IMG/VR virus record: IMGVR_UViG_3300031718_000001
Coordinates: 101,086-165,085 of that record
DNA from: a virus
DNA length: 64,000 nucleotides
Reading direction: 5' to 3' (one strand)
Shown here: positions 6,642 through 14,688 of the stretch, in pieces
Layout of the letters: every line of letters begins with the position of its first letter
Position numbering within the stretch: position 1 is the stretch's first letter
The notes under the pieces: generated by a model
What the model saw: the letters and a program-made list of their open reading frames with translations, nothing else
Database searches by the model: none
What the model was told of the DNA's origin: nothing
Position numbers and translations under genes: made by a program

Positions 6642-8613
6642 GACCATTCCGAGCTTCACGACCTACCAGCCGCCTGGCACATACGTGCAGGATGTCAGCA
6701 CGGCGATCGTGGTGCCGACGCTTGTCCCGTCGCAGGTGCTGACCCTGGTAGGCCCGGCGCTGGGCTACCGCACCGCCGTCCAGTCGCTGCTGATCTCCGC
6801 CGGCACCCCGGTCGTGCTGACCTACATGGGCGTGTACACCACGGCCCAGCCGGGGCCGCCGCCGGTCTCGGCGCCGGTCGTGACGACGCTCACCGGCACC
6901 GTGCTGACCCCGGGTGTCGATTATGACCTGAGCACCGTGGCCGATCCGTCCGGCAACCCGGGGCTCGCCGTGACCTCGATCACCCGGGTGAACACGAGCA
7001 CGAACGTGTCCGACGGCCAGCAGGTCTCGGTCACCTACAACTACGCGGACGCCACGTACTTCCAGCCGCAGGTGTTCACCGATCCGCAGAGCGTTATCAA
7101 CGCCTACGGCCAGCCGTTCCTGACCACCGTCCCGCCGGGCGCGAACGCCTCGCAGGTCGCCAACCCGCTGTCGGCGGCGGCTCAGGTGGCTTTCGCCAAC
7201 GGGGCCACCACGCTGCTGTGCGTCGCGCTCAACCCGGCCAGCGGCAACCTGGAGGAGCAGTTCGAGGCCGCCTATTCCGCGGTCGCTACCCAGTCGGCGG
7301 CCACCATCGTCGTGCCGGTGTTCACCGATGACCTCAGCGTCAACTCGGGCACGGTCTCCGAGCTGTGCCAGACCCTGGCCCAGACTATGGACTCGGCGAT
7401 GTGGAGCGCCTACAACGACGGCTTCCCGCGCCAGGGGTTCTTCGGCTTCCCGCGGAACTACAGCGAGGCCGACGAGCCCATCCCGACCTTCGCCGGGAAC
7501 CTGGCCAGCCGCCGGACCATCCTGGCCTACCCCGAGATCGTCATGCTGTACAACAACTCGACGGGCCAGGCCTTCCAGGCGTCGGGCTGCTATCTCGCGG
7601 TCGCGCTCGGGGCGATCCTGTCCAGCCTGCCGATCGACACCGGCCTGACCAACCAGACGATCAAGGGATTCTCGGGCCTGACCCAGACCGAGCGCGCCAG
7701 CATGACCAACGCGTTCATGAACACGCTGGCCGCCTCGGGCGTGTCGGTGTGCTTCATCAATTACGCGGGCGCGCTCGTCTGCCGCCAGGGACTGACCACC
7801 GACATGTCGGCCCTGAACTACCAGGAGATCTCGATGGTCCGCCAGTCGGACTCGCTCCTGGTGGCGGTCCAGCAGGGCCTCCAGGGCAGCGGCCTGATCG
7901 GGCAGCCGATCACGAACAACACGATCACGGCCGTCCAGGAGGCGCTGCTCGGGGTGCTGGAGGCCGCAGTCACCAACAGCGTGATCCAGTCCTACACCAA
8001 CGTGTCGGTCACCCAGCAGACGTACCCCGGCGGCAGCCCGACAGTGATCACGGTCACCTTCAACTACCTGCCGGCCCTGCCGCTCAACTACATCACCGTC
8101 CAGATGTCGATTGACCTCTCGACCGGCCTGGTTGCCACCCAGAGCAACCAGAACGCCTCATCGACCGGCTCCAGCTCGTTAACCCAGGAGGTGAGGAGTA
8201 GTGGCGACCACCCAGGCACGGGTCGTAGGTTCCGGCTACACCGTCCTGTCCTACAATTCCCAGCCCATCGCGTACTGCGAGGGCTGGGAAGACTCAGGGC
8301 AGAGGGCTTTCTCGGACGTAGGCCAGCCCTATCAGTTCATTCAGCCCATCGGGGCCGAGCACCCGGTCGAGATCGCCACCTCACGCGTGATCTCCGGCGG
8401 CACGATCATGATCACGATCCGCGAGCTGTGGTCCCAGCCGGTCTGGTGGCAGCTCGCGGGCCTGGCCGGCACGTGGAACATGGTCGATATCTTCAACGCC
8501 CTGGCCGCCAACCCGAATTACGTCACTGCCAGCATGGTGATCAAGCCGCCGGGCACCGAGAACTCGCCCGGGAGCTGGCGCGGCAAGGTCTACCAGAACG
8601 TCACGGTAGTTGA
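6640..8613 (+). CDS. Contractile tail sheath protein
   Basis: GTG start at 6640. Residues 12-24 (PGTYVQDVSTAIV) and VGPALGYRT near residue 43 are typical of sheath N-termini. The C-terminal region around NYQEISMVRQSDSLLVAVQQ and PALPLNYITVQMSID fits the conserved sheath C-terminal domain that grips the tube. The normal protein end should be near residue 514. There the frame has TTA ACC, while TAA at 8180-8182 is present in the +1 frame. As sequenced, the frame instead runs another ~140 residues through the tail tube gene, with an Arg/His/Gly-rich shadow composition. A frameshift, or an indel in the sequence, is the likely explanation. Sheath identity is firm; the exact C-terminus is not. Confidence 0.85.
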   Translation: MTIPSFTTYQPPGTYVQDVSTAIVVPTLVPSQVLTLVGPALGYRTAVQSLLISAGTPVVLTYMGVYTTAQPGPPPVSAPVVTTLTGTVLTPGVDYDLSTVADPSGNPGLAVTSITRVNTSTNVSDGQQVSVTYNYADATYFQPQVFTDPQSVINAYGQPFLTTVPPGANASQVANPLSAAAQVAFANGATTLLCVALNPASGNLEEQFEAAYSAVATQSAATIVVPVFTDDLSVNSGTVSELCQTLAQTMDSAMWSAYNDGFPRQGFFGFPRNYSEADEPIPTFAGNLASRRTILAYPEIVMLYNNSTGQAFQASGCYLAVALGAILSSLPIDTGLTNQTIKGFSGLTQTERASMTNAFMNTLAASGVSVCFINYAGALVCRQGLTTDMSALNYQEISMVRQSDSLLVAVQQGLQGSGLIGQPITNNTITAVQEALLGVLEAAVTNSVIQSYTNVSVTQQTYPGGSPTVITVTFNYLPALPLNYITVQMSIDLSTGLVATQSNQNASSTGSSSLTQEVRSSGDHPGTGRRFRLHRPVLQFPAHRVLRGLGRLRAEGFLGRRPALSVHSAHRGRAPGRDRHLTRDLRRHDHDHDPRAVVPAGLVAARGPGRHVEHGRYLQRPGRQPELRHCQHGDQAAGHRELARELARQGLPERHGS

Positions 8614-8731
8614 CATCAACGACGGGGAAACCGTGACTGTCGGGGCGCTCGCAGTCACCAAGGGCATCACTGTCGCCTACACGCACTACCTGCCCCTCAA
8701 CTCCAACCAGTACGCCAACGCGAGCGGCTGA
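8201..8731 (+). CDS. Tail tube protein
   Basis: 176 residues from GTG 8201, with AGGAGGTGAGGAG immediately upstream. It follows the sheath gene, as tail tube genes of myoviruses do. The protein is mostly beta, with strands such as IMITIRELW and the C-terminal GALAVTKGITVAYTHY, and has a central helix. The phrase CEGWEDSGQRAFSDVGQP resembles the tube-protein loop region. It should form stacked hexameric rings inside the sheath. It overlaps the over-long sheath reading frame completely. The tube call rests on synteny and size, not on a search. Confidence 0.7.
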   Translation: MATTQARVVGSGYTVLSYNSQPIAYCEGWEDSGQRAFSDVGQPYQFIQPIGAEHPVEIATSRVISGGTIMITIRELWSQPVWWQLAGLAGTWNMVDIFNALAANPNYVTASMVIKPPGTENSPGSWRGKVYQNVTVVDINDGETVTVGALAVTKGITVAYTHYLPLNSNQYANASG

Positions 8732-8832
8732 CCCGGATCGGCGCCCTTTACCGCAAGCGCCAGGAAAAGTAAGTTCCGTCACCTTGCGTGTTATTGTTCC
8801 TTTTGGTCCGGCTAAGGGGCGTGAGGTGAGCG

Positions 8833-9180
8833 ATGGCAGTAGTGACGAGGCCGTACAAGGTAGATGACCTGGAAGTGCAGTCGGATCCGGCTGGTGAGGT
8901 CATCGCAGAGGCGACCATCCGGTTCGCCGTGAATGGCGCGGAATACGAGATCGACCTGAGCGACCAGAATGCCCGGACGTTCCTGGGGATTCTCAGGCCA
9001 TATCAGGAGGCGGGGCGGCGCATTAAAGGCGCTGGCAAGGCACGGCCGGCGGCAGACAGGGAACAGACCGCCCGCATCCGCGAGTGGGCGAAGAGCCAGC
9101 CGGATATCACGCTGAGTGACTTCGGCCGGCTGCCCGGCTGGGTCATCGTCAGGTACAACGAGGCCAATCCCGCAGCGTGA
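8833..9180 (+). CDS. lsr2: Lsr2-like nucleoid-associated protein
   Basis: 115 residues, close to the usual Lsr2 length. The N-terminal dimerisation domain is clear: EATIRFAVNGAEYEIDLS then NARTFLGILRPYQEAGRR. The C-terminal DNA-binding domain is also clear: QTARIREWAKSQPDITLSDFGRLP and a final Y-N-E/A. Lsr2 proteins coat AT-rich DNA in actinobacteria and silence foreign genes; phage copies may silence competitors or disturb the host Lsr2. The AT-hook-like Arg-Gly-Arg of the family reads Phe-Gly-Arg here, which could weaken or change DNA recognition. The gene sits among tail genes, 100 bp after the tube gene, with an AT-richer upstream gap that may hold its own promoter. Confidence 0.85.
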   Translation: MAVVTRPYKVDDLEVQSDPAGEVIAEATIRFAVNGAEYEIDLSDQNARTFLGILRPYQEAGRRIKGAGKARPAADREQTARIREWAKSQPDITLSDFGRLPGWVIVRYNEANPAA

Positions 9181-9237
9181 CCCGCGGGCTCCGCCCGGAA
9201 GATATGGAACCCCATGTCGATCCGGGAGGAGCCCGTC

Positions 9238-9549
9238 TTGACCACCCCAGTGCCCGCAGCGGTCACCGTCACTACCGATAAGGCCAACTACAACCCTGGT
9301 GACCCGATCCAGGTCACCGTCGAGTACACAGACCCGGCCAACCCCGGCACCGTGCTGACCGTCACTGCGTCGGTTACCACGCCCAGCGGCGCGGTCACCG
9401 GCACTACCCAGGTCACGGTCGGCGCCACCCCGGCGACGCCGTTCCCGGTGACCGTGACCGACTCGCTCGGCGACACCTTCACCCAGCAGTCCAACGACCC
9501 GGGCACCGCTGTGTTCAGCGGAACGGTCGGCACGCCGCCCGCCTCGTGA
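9238..9549 (+). CDS. Small Ig-like beta-sandwich virion protein
   Basis: 103 residues if started at TTG 9238, which has GGGAGGAG six bases upstream; ATG 9214 is in frame and gives 111 residues. The sequence is Thr/Val/Pro-rich, with an extension-type Ig pattern (TVTTDKANYNPGDPIQVTVEY). This resembles bacterial Ig-like or MG-type domains found as decorations on phage tails. It overlaps the next start by GTGA. A decoration role is inferred from composition and context. Confidence 0.6.
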   Translation: MTTPVPAAVTVTTDKANYNPGDPIQVTVEYTDPANPGTVLTVTASVTTPSGAVTGTTQVTVGATPATPFPVTVTDSLGDTFTQQSNDPGTAVFSGTVGTPPAS

Positions 9550-9740
9550 TCCTTCAGATCGACGTGACTGTTACCGGGCCGGACGGGGTGATGACCGGCT
9601 CTACGGCGGTAACAGTCAATGATCCGCCGGCGGCCGTCATCCCGGCCGCCCAGGCCCAGGCCGCTTCCCCGGGCGACCTGGCCACCATGCGCATGCGCCA
9701 GCGCGCTCAGGCGCTGCGAGGGGGGAGGGACAGGGCATGA
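9546..9740 (+). CDS. Small protein with one beta-hairpin and basic tail
   Basis: 64 residues from GTG 9546, overlapping the previous stop by four bases. The first 25 residues (IDVTVTGPDGVMTGSTAVTV) look like two strands of the same Ig-type fold as the preceding gene; the rest is Ala/Arg-rich. It may be a split-off piece of a duplicated Ig domain. It overlaps the next start by ATGA, so it is part of one tightly packed operon. Confidence 0.45.
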   Translation: MILQIDVTVTGPDGVMTGSTAVTVNDPPAAVIPAAQAQAASPGDLATMRMRQRAQALRGGRDRA

Positions 9741-9880
9741 ACATCAACGTCAAGGCCGAGCAGCGGCCCGACGGTCATGTCCGGTGCAAGGTCGAGTGCG
9801 ACGGCCAGGTGGCCACGCTCATCTTCACCGGATCCGAGGTCATGGTCGAGGTGCCCGAGCCTGCCCAGGCGAGCACGTGA
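9737..9880 (+). CDS. 47-residue hypothetical protein
   Basis: ATG 9737 to TGA 9880, overlapping the preceding stop (ATGA) and the following GTG start (GTGA). The product is MNINVKAEQRPDGHVRCKVE and then a short beta-type continuation (ATLIFTGSEVMVEV). The tight four-base overlaps on both sides are the best evidence that it is translated. No function is visible. Confidence 0.5.
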   Translation: MNINVKAEQRPDGHVRCKVECDGQVATLIFTGSEVMVEVPEPAQAST

Positions 9881-10437
9881 CCGCTCCTGCTGATGTAGCC
9901 GTAGCCGGCGAGTTCCCTGACGAGGCCTCGCCGGCCGGCGGAAGCACCGCCGGGCCGCAGGGCGAGCACGTCACCGAGATCCATGTCGATAAGCCCGAGA
10001 CCGGCCGGTGGCAGGAGGACTTCTCCGGCCTGCTGACTCTAGGCTCGCTGCACGCCTGGTTCGAGTGGTGCGGCCACCGGATATCGATCAAGACCCTGAC
10101 CACCGACGAGGAGCTGCTCGTCGGCCAGCTCATCCGCGAATTCGAGGGCGGCATGGCCGGAGCCAAGGCCTACGCCACCGCCACCGCGGGCCTGGCCGTC
10201 GAGTCGGTCGATCACCAGCCGATGCCGGCCCCGCTCGGGGAACATCCAAACCAGACCTACAAGTGGGCGCTGGAGCGCTTCAACTATGCGCGCAGGTGGT
10301 TCCCTCCGACCATCGACGCGATCCTGGACGCCTACTTCCAGCTTGAGATCCGCCAGCGCGAGGTGATGGCGGAACTGGGAAAAGCATCGGGCCTGGGGGA
10401 AGATGCGACCCCTGGGTTGAGCGCCAGCTCCGCCTAG
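9877..10437 (+). CDS. Tail assembly chaperone (G product)
   Basis: 186 residues from GTG 9877; upstream in-frame sequence is a shadow of the preceding genes. The fold-bearing part (residues ~55-165) contains TLGSLHAWFEWCGHRISIKTL and YKWALERFNYARRWFPPTID. Its position just before the tape measure, and the slippery heptamer at 10377-10383 near its 3' end, identify it as the G-type chaperone that coats the tape measure during tail assembly. Termination at 10437 gives the short product; -1 frameshifting gives the longer G-T fusion. Confidence 0.75.
   Translation: MTAPADVAVAGEFPDEASPAGGSTAGPQGEHVTEIHVDKPETGRWQEDFSGLLTLGSLHAWFEWCGHRISIKTLTTDEELLVGQLIREFEGGMAGAKAYATATAGLAVESVDHQPMPAPLGEHPNQTYKWALERFNYARRWFPPTIDAILDAYFQLEIRQREVMAELGKASGLGEDATPGLSASSA
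10377..10383 (+). other. -1 programmed frameshift slippery site GGGAAAA
   Basis: The heptamer G-GGA-AAA is in the zero frame of the 9877 gene and fits the canonical X-XXY-YYZ form. The -1 frame is open from here to 10814 with no stop. This matches the known conserved frameshift in tail assembly genes of long-tailed phages. Confidence 0.85.
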
Positions 10438-10814
10438 CGGAGCGCCGCGGGCTGCTGTCCGGCCGCAGCCTCAGCCGGGTCCAGGAAGCGGCCCTGGACA
10501 TCCTGTACTTCCTCGACGGCCTGGCCGTGAGCCGGGACCGGCGCGACATGGTGCTGGCCTCCGCAGTCGCCTCGGGCGTGATCACTGCGGTTCAGGCGTG
10601 GCCGGAGTACTTCGATCTGCCCGAGGGAGATACAGGAGCCTTCCCGTCGAAGGACGCCGACATGTCCGGCTTCGAGCTGGAGCGGGCCACGCCGGAGTCC
10701 GTCCTGGCCGACATGGCTGCCCTGGTGCAGGCCAGCCAGCAGATCACCATCCGCGAGGAGGATCCGCCGCCCTTCCCGGTGTTCCCGGCCGAGCCCGACC
10801 CGGAGTGGCCGTAA
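10383..10814 (+). CDS. T-extension of the tail assembly chaperone (G-T fusion by -1 frameshift)
   Basis: This frame is reached by slipping back one base at GGGAAAA; the full product would be join(9877..10383,10383..10814), about 312 residues. The extension begins S-I-G-P-G-G-R and continues through QLRLAERRGLLSGRSLSRVQ, then a helical stretch and a Pro-rich acidic end. An independent start at GTG 10527 is open but has no ribosome site, supporting the fusion. G-T proteins recruit tail tube protein to the chaperone-coated tape measure. Confidence 0.75.
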   Translation, partial: SIGPGGRCDPWVERQLRLAERRGLLSGRSLSRVQEAALDILYFLDGLAVSRDRRDMVLASAVASGVITAVQAWPEYFDLPEGDTGAFPSKDADMSGFELERATPESVLADMAALVQASQQITIREEDPPPFPVFPAEPDPEWP

Positions 10815-10877
10815 AAATTCCGTAAAGACGTGCTCACGTCCGTGGGGTAAACGGGACTTACTCACATAGGAGGAGAT

Positions 10878-11048
10878 GTGAGCACGAACTGCACGCACGA
10901 TAAGTGCGAACCCTATAACTCCTGCCAGGCCGCCACCGACTACGAGCGCCGCGGTGAGTTCTGGTGGCGCCGGGCACGGAACCGGCCGACGGATGACATG
11001 GGCACCGACCCGGTGGCCTGGCTGAACGGAGACACGCCCGGCAAGTAG
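10878..11048 (+). CDS. 56-residue Cys-containing protein before the tape measure
   Basis: GTG 10878 follows TAGGAGGAGAT, a strong ribosome site. The product starts STNCTHDKCEPYNSC, so three cysteines and one histidine lie within 15 residues and could bind zinc. Trp-rich and Arg-rich sequence (GEFWWRRARNR) follows. It ends just before the leader motif of the tape measure gene. Function unknown. Confidence 0.55.
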   Translation: MSTNCTHDKCEPYNSCQAATDYERRGEFWWRRARNRPTDDMGTDPVAWLNGDTPGK

Positions 11049-11067
11049 CCCCGGAAGGTCTGGGAGG
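11048..11067 (+). promoter_or_regulatory. CCCCGGAAG leader before tape measure gene
   Basis: GCCCCGGAAGGTCTGGGAGG lies just upstream of ATG 11075. It combines the conserved leader seen before other late genes with a GGGAGG ribosome site. Confidence 0.4.
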
Positions 11068-11074
11068 AAATCTC

Positions 11075-13477
11075 ATGACCATTCCGTTCCCGGAGGGGCG
11101 TCCGGACACCTCCGTCGGCAGCGATTCGGGTGCCCAGCTCACCCAGGGCTTCCAGGTCCTCAGCCGCCAGATGCAGACACTGGAGCGCGTCATCTCGACG
11201 CAGACGGCGATGATGGAGCGCACCCTCAACGCCAACCAGCGCTTCCAGATGGCGGGCAACCCGCAGCTCCGCCAGGACGTGATGGCGTCGGTCGCGGCCA
11301 CGGGCGGCTCGCTGCACGGCGCCAGGCTCACCCAGGTGTCGCCGATGGGCGCCATGTCCAGCATGGAGAACCTCCAGGCCTACGGTGCCCAGAAGCTCGG
11401 CCAGTGGATCGCCGGCACGCCGCTGTACGAGATGCCCACCGGTTCCCAGCAGGCAGGCGGTACGGGCGGTACCCCAGCAGGCACGCCGACCTCGACCGGC
11501 ACCGGCTGGCCAGGCGGAGGAGCCGGCGGCGGCACTCCCGTCGGCACGCCTACTTCGGCCGGGCGCGCACCCGGGGCGGGGGCGGGCGGGTCGGGCGGCG
11601 CAGGAGGAGGCCCGGTAAGCCCGACGGCACCGATGGGCCAGGGCGGGGGACCGCCAGGCGGGGGCGGCCGTTCCGGCCTGCCCGGGATGATCTGGGGCTC
11701 GGGCTCGCGCGGCGGGTCCTCGACCGGGATGGCGGCGCTCCAGCAGGTCGGCGCCCGGGTGGCCATGTCCGGCGGCACCCTCAGCGGCCTCACCAGCGCG
11801 CTGCACTCGATCCCCGGCGTCGGCCTGATCATGGATGCGGTCAGCGGCGGAGCCAACGCCTACCTCAACCAGCGCGAGGCGGGCCGGGTCTACCAGGAGG
11901 TCGAGGGCGGCTCGAACCTCTCGGCCCAGACCGAGCGGCTGCACGCCGCCGCCTACCAGGCGAGCATGTACGGCCTGATGCCGTCGGGGGCCGCGGCCCA
12001 GTCCTTCGGCGCGGTCACGGCCATGGGCTACAACCAGGCCGCCGCCAACGAGGGCGGCCAGATGCAGAACCGGCAGTCAGCCCTCAACTTCGTCTACCAC
12101 AACTACACCGGTACCGGGATGGACGTGAACCAGTCCCTCCAGGTCCTCCAGTCGGCCAGCTCGGATGCCAACGTCAACCTGAGCCAGCTCAGCTCCACCC
12201 TCAACTCGCTGTCGGCCGCCGCAGGCCAGGCCGGGACCAACGCCGAGACGGCCCGGAACCAGTTCAACAGCTACTTCCAGGCCGCGCTCGGCCAGGGCAT
12301 GAGCAACGGCGCCACCACGGTGGCCGGCGGGATCAGCTCGATGCAGGCGTCGATGGGCAAGGAGTTCTCCGGCGTCAACTTCTCCGGCGAGCTGTCCCAG
12401 TCCCGCCAGTACCTGCTGTCCGGGATGAGCGGCATGAGCCCTGCTCAGCTCCAGTACACCGCGCGCACTAACCCGGGCGCCTACAACCAGCTCCTGGCCG
12501 GCCAGAATATGCAGTTCCTGACCCAGGGCGGCCTGATGACGCCGCAGCTCACGTCCTCGCTCAACAAGGACATCGCTGCCGCCGGAGGCGGCACTGCTCT
12601 CATGTCCAACCCGACGCTGCGCGACCAGGTTGCCACCCAGTTCCTCAACCAGAACCAGGTCAGCGGCAACATCAACGAGAACCTGTGGGCGCAGGAGATC
12701 TCGGCCCTGACCGGCGTCAACATGAACGCCACCCAGGCATTCCAGTGGATCGTCAGCCAGTCGTCCGGCAACAACGAGGCCTCGCACAATGCCGGGCTGG
12801 GTGTCGGGTCCACCCCCGGCGCGAGCGTCTCCGCCAGCAAGAAGACGCCCAGCGGCACCCCGGTCGGCCAGTACGGCCTGGCCCAGCCCAAGACCAGTGT
12901 CGTCAGCCGGATCTCCTCGCTGTTCGAGCACGGCAATCTCTCCGGCGAGTCGTGGCAGAACGTGCTGAAGGGCGCCAATGCACCGTCCGCGAACGCCTAC
13001 CTGTCCCAGGAGTCCAAGAGCGGCCAGCGCAGCCCGGTCCTGGAAGGCCTGATCCAGAACACCTCCAGCAGCGACCAGGTGATGGTCAACACCTCCAGCG
13101 GCCAGCGGGTGATGTCCATGGCCGACGCGATGAAGTACTACCCGAACGAGCTGGCGGGCGGGAACGTCGAGTTCTACGGGTCCAAGGGCCAAGCGCTCGG
13201 CAGCACGAGTTCCCTCACCCACGGCTTGGTCAATGCTGCGGCGAACGTCACGTCCGAGGAGAAGCAGAAGGCAGGAGCCAACCTCGGCGTCACCGCGTCA
13301 GCCTGGGAGAAGTCCCACCCGAACACGACGGCCGCGGCCGGAGGAGGCCAGGCGGTCACGATCAACCTGTCGAGCGAGGCCGCCCAGCTCCTCAAGCTGC
13401 TGCCGTCCAACAACGACGTGGCCGCGGCCACCTCGACCGTCCCCGCGAACCCGGTGGTGTCTCAGGCGAGCCGCTGA
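11075..13477 (+). CDS. Tape measure protein
   Basis: 800 residues, the first large gene after the G/G-T chaperones, where the tape measure always lies. It begins with a helical region, then residues ~120-215 are a flexible Gly/Pro/Thr-rich linker. A long Ala/Ser/Gln-rich helical body follows with no globular enzyme motif. If the usual ~1.5 angstrom per residue holds, the tail would be about 120 nm. Its end overlaps the convergent SLOG gene by 16 bases. No peptidoglycan hydrolase motif is seen in it, unlike many tape measures. Confidence 0.75.
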   Translation: MTIPFPEGRPDTSVGSDSGAQLTQGFQVLSRQMQTLERVISTQTAMMERTLNANQRFQMAGNPQLRQDVMASVAATGGSLHGARLTQVSPMGAMSSMENLQAYGAQKLGQWIAGTPLYEMPTGSQQAGGTGGTPAGTPTSTGTGWPGGGAGGGTPVGTPTSAGRAPGAGAGGSGGAGGGPVSPTAPMGQGGGPPGGGGRSGLPGMIWGSGSRGGSSTGMAALQQVGARVAMSGGTLSGLTSALHSIPGVGLIMDAVSGGANAYLNQREAGRVYQEVEGGSNLSAQTERLHAAAYQASMYGLMPSGAAAQSFGAVTAMGYNQAAANEGGQMQNRQSALNFVYHNYTGTGMDVNQSLQVLQSASSDANVNLSQLSSTLNSLSAAAGQAGTNAETARNQFNSYFQAALGQGMSNGATTVAGGISSMQASMGKEFSGVNFSGELSQSRQYLLSGMSGMSPAQLQYTARTNPGAYNQLLAGQNMQFLTQGGLMTPQLTSSLNKDIAAAGGGTALMSNPTLRDQVATQFLNQNQVSGNINENLWAQEISALTGVNMNATQAFQWIVSQSSGNNEASHNAGLGVGSTPGASVSASKKTPSGTPVGQYGLAQPKTSVVSRISSLFEHGNLSGESWQNVLKGANAPSANAYLSQESKSGQRSPVLEGLIQNTSSSDQVMVNTSSGQRVMSMADAMKYYPNELAGGNVEFYGSKGQALGSTSSLTHGLVNAAANVTSEEKQKAGANLGVTASAWEKSHPNTTAAAGGGQAVTINLSSEAAQLLKLLPSNNDVAAATSTVPANPVVSQASR

Positions 13478-13974
13478 CCTGAGATCAGGTCCTCGGGCAG
13501 GCCGCTGGCCCGGCCCTCGACCACGATCTGGAACCGGATGCCGTGCGCGAGCATGCGCTTCATGCAGTCCTTCGTGCCGGTGCTCCTGGTGCCGACCTTC
13601 AGCGCGGCCAGGCCCCAGTCGGCCCCCTCCGCGCACATCTCCTCGTTGCGGTACGGCCCGGCCGCAGGGCAGACCGGTATGCCGCGGACCATCTTCCGGT
13701 GGCCGGGCTCGCACCCTGGCCGGCACGGGCCTTCCCAGTCTGCCGGGTGCGGGTCCTGCCGTACCGGCAGGCCGTCGCCTTCCATCTCCAGCGCCCACTC
13801 CTGGGCCATCCGGTCGGCGTTCGTGGACCAGTCGGGGTTCTCGTGCCCGCCGTGCACCACGATCAGCACCACGTCAGCCGGCAGCGAGTCGAAGATGGTG
13901 TTCAGCGCGGTGCGCAGCGACAGCGGATCGCCCCACTCGCGGCTGCCGGTGACGATCAGCCTGAATTCACGCAT
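13462..13974 (-). CDS. SLOG-domain protein (YspA/DUF2493 type)
   Basis: 170 residues on the minus strand. The N-terminus LIVTGSREWGD, followed by VVLIVVHGG and then DRMAQEWA, is the pattern of the SLOG nucleotide-ligand-binding superfamily, YspA branch. An insertion with C-R-P-G-C and P-V-C (residues ~83-102) is unusual and might bind metal. SLOG proteins often sense or cleave nucleotide-derived signals and occur in phage-defence cassettes next to membrane effectors. Here the same minus-strand unit encodes a winged-helix protein, an unknown protein and a two-TM protein. The ligand cannot be told from sequence. Confidence 0.75.
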   Translation of the reverse strand: MREFRLIVTGSREWGDPLSLRTALNTIFDSLPADVVLIVVHGGHENPDWSTNADRMAQEWALEMEGDGLPVRQDPHPADWEGPCRPGCEPGHRKMVRGIPVCPAAGPYRNEEMCAEGADWGLAALKVGTRSTGTKDCMKRMLAHGIRFQIVVEGRASGLPEDLISGQRLA

Positions 13975-14263
13975 AAGGCGGCAGCCCGAGCAGCTCCATG
14001 ATCATCCGGTAGCCGTATGCCGTGACGGTGTAGCAGCGGCGGCCGTCCTCGGCGCGGCTGGGCTTGACCCACGCCTGGGATTCCATCTTCCACAAGGCCC
14101 GCTGTACGCCCGCGTAGCCCTGCGTGTGTCCTGCCCTGGCGAGCTGGCTGGATGACATCGGCGCTGGCCTGGTCGCGAGCACGAGCATGGCCTTGCGGTG
14201 ACTGGACGGCAGGAACCGGCGGCCGTACAGCCGCCGGACCCGCGCCGAGCGCTTTTCCTTCAC
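13967..14263 (-). CDS. Winged-helix DNA-binding protein
   Basis: 98 residues from GTG 14263, which overlaps the stop of the upstream gene (GTGA); the longer open frame to 14365 is a shadow. The segment HRKAMLVLATRPAPMSSSQLAR, then YAGVQRALWKME, then a wing with RCYTVTAYG looks like a MarR/PadR-type winged helix. It probably regulates its own cassette. It overlaps the SLOG gene by eight bases, so the two should be made together. Confidence 0.6.
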   Translation of the reverse strand: MKEKRSARVRRLYGRRFLPSSHRKAMLVLATRPAPMSSSQLARAGHTQGYAGVQRALWKMESQAWVKPSRAEDGRRCYTVTAYGYRMIMELLGLPPYA

Positions 14264-14688
14264 TCCACTCCGTCCTCGGTGCGGGTGCGCAGGATCACTG
14301 GCCGTCCCAGGAACTCGGGGCTGTGCAGGAAGAACTGGTCGATGCTGTCGAACGAGTTCTCCCACCAGGCCTGCTTGCCGTTCACCTCGATGGCCACGCC
14401 GTCGTTCACATTGTCGTGCACGAGCGTCAGGACCGGCAGCCGGCGCTCAGGAGGCATCAGCCGGGGAACCCGGTGGCCAAGCTCCATCGGCGGGGATGAC
14501 TCGCTGCCACTCTCGTCGCGGTGCGGGAACCGCATCAGGCCCGGGTTCAGATCGCGGTCGTACTCGTCCGTGTTGCGGAACGCCGGCCCGGTGATGACGC
14601 AGACGCCGCCCATAGACCACACGTGGTCGCCCTCGGCGATATCTGACCACTTGACCAGCTCGAACTGCTCAGGAAGGTGTTCGCTCAT
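14260..14688 (-). CDS. Hypothetical protein of the antisense cassette
   Basis: 142 residues, beginning MSEHLPEQFELVKWSDIAEG. The N-terminal ~60 residues look beta-rich (DHVWSMGGVCVITGP) and a second mixed region follows. It overlaps both neighbours by four bases (with the 2-TM gene upstream and the winged-helix gene downstream), so it is part of the four-gene minus-strand operon. No family recognised. Confidence 0.55.
   Translation of the reverse strand: MSEHLPEQFELVKWSDIAEGDHVWSMGGVCVITGPAFRNTDEYDRDLNPGLMRFPHRDESGSESSPPMELGHRVPRLMPPERRLPVLTLVHDNVNDGVAIEVNGKQAWWENSFDSIDQFFLHSPEFLGRPVILRTRTEDGVE

Noticed and set aside
8183-8613. Genuine long C-terminal extension of the tail sheath
   Set aside because: The sequence has the composition of an off-frame read of the tube gene, although the frame is formally open; kept only as a finding to check.
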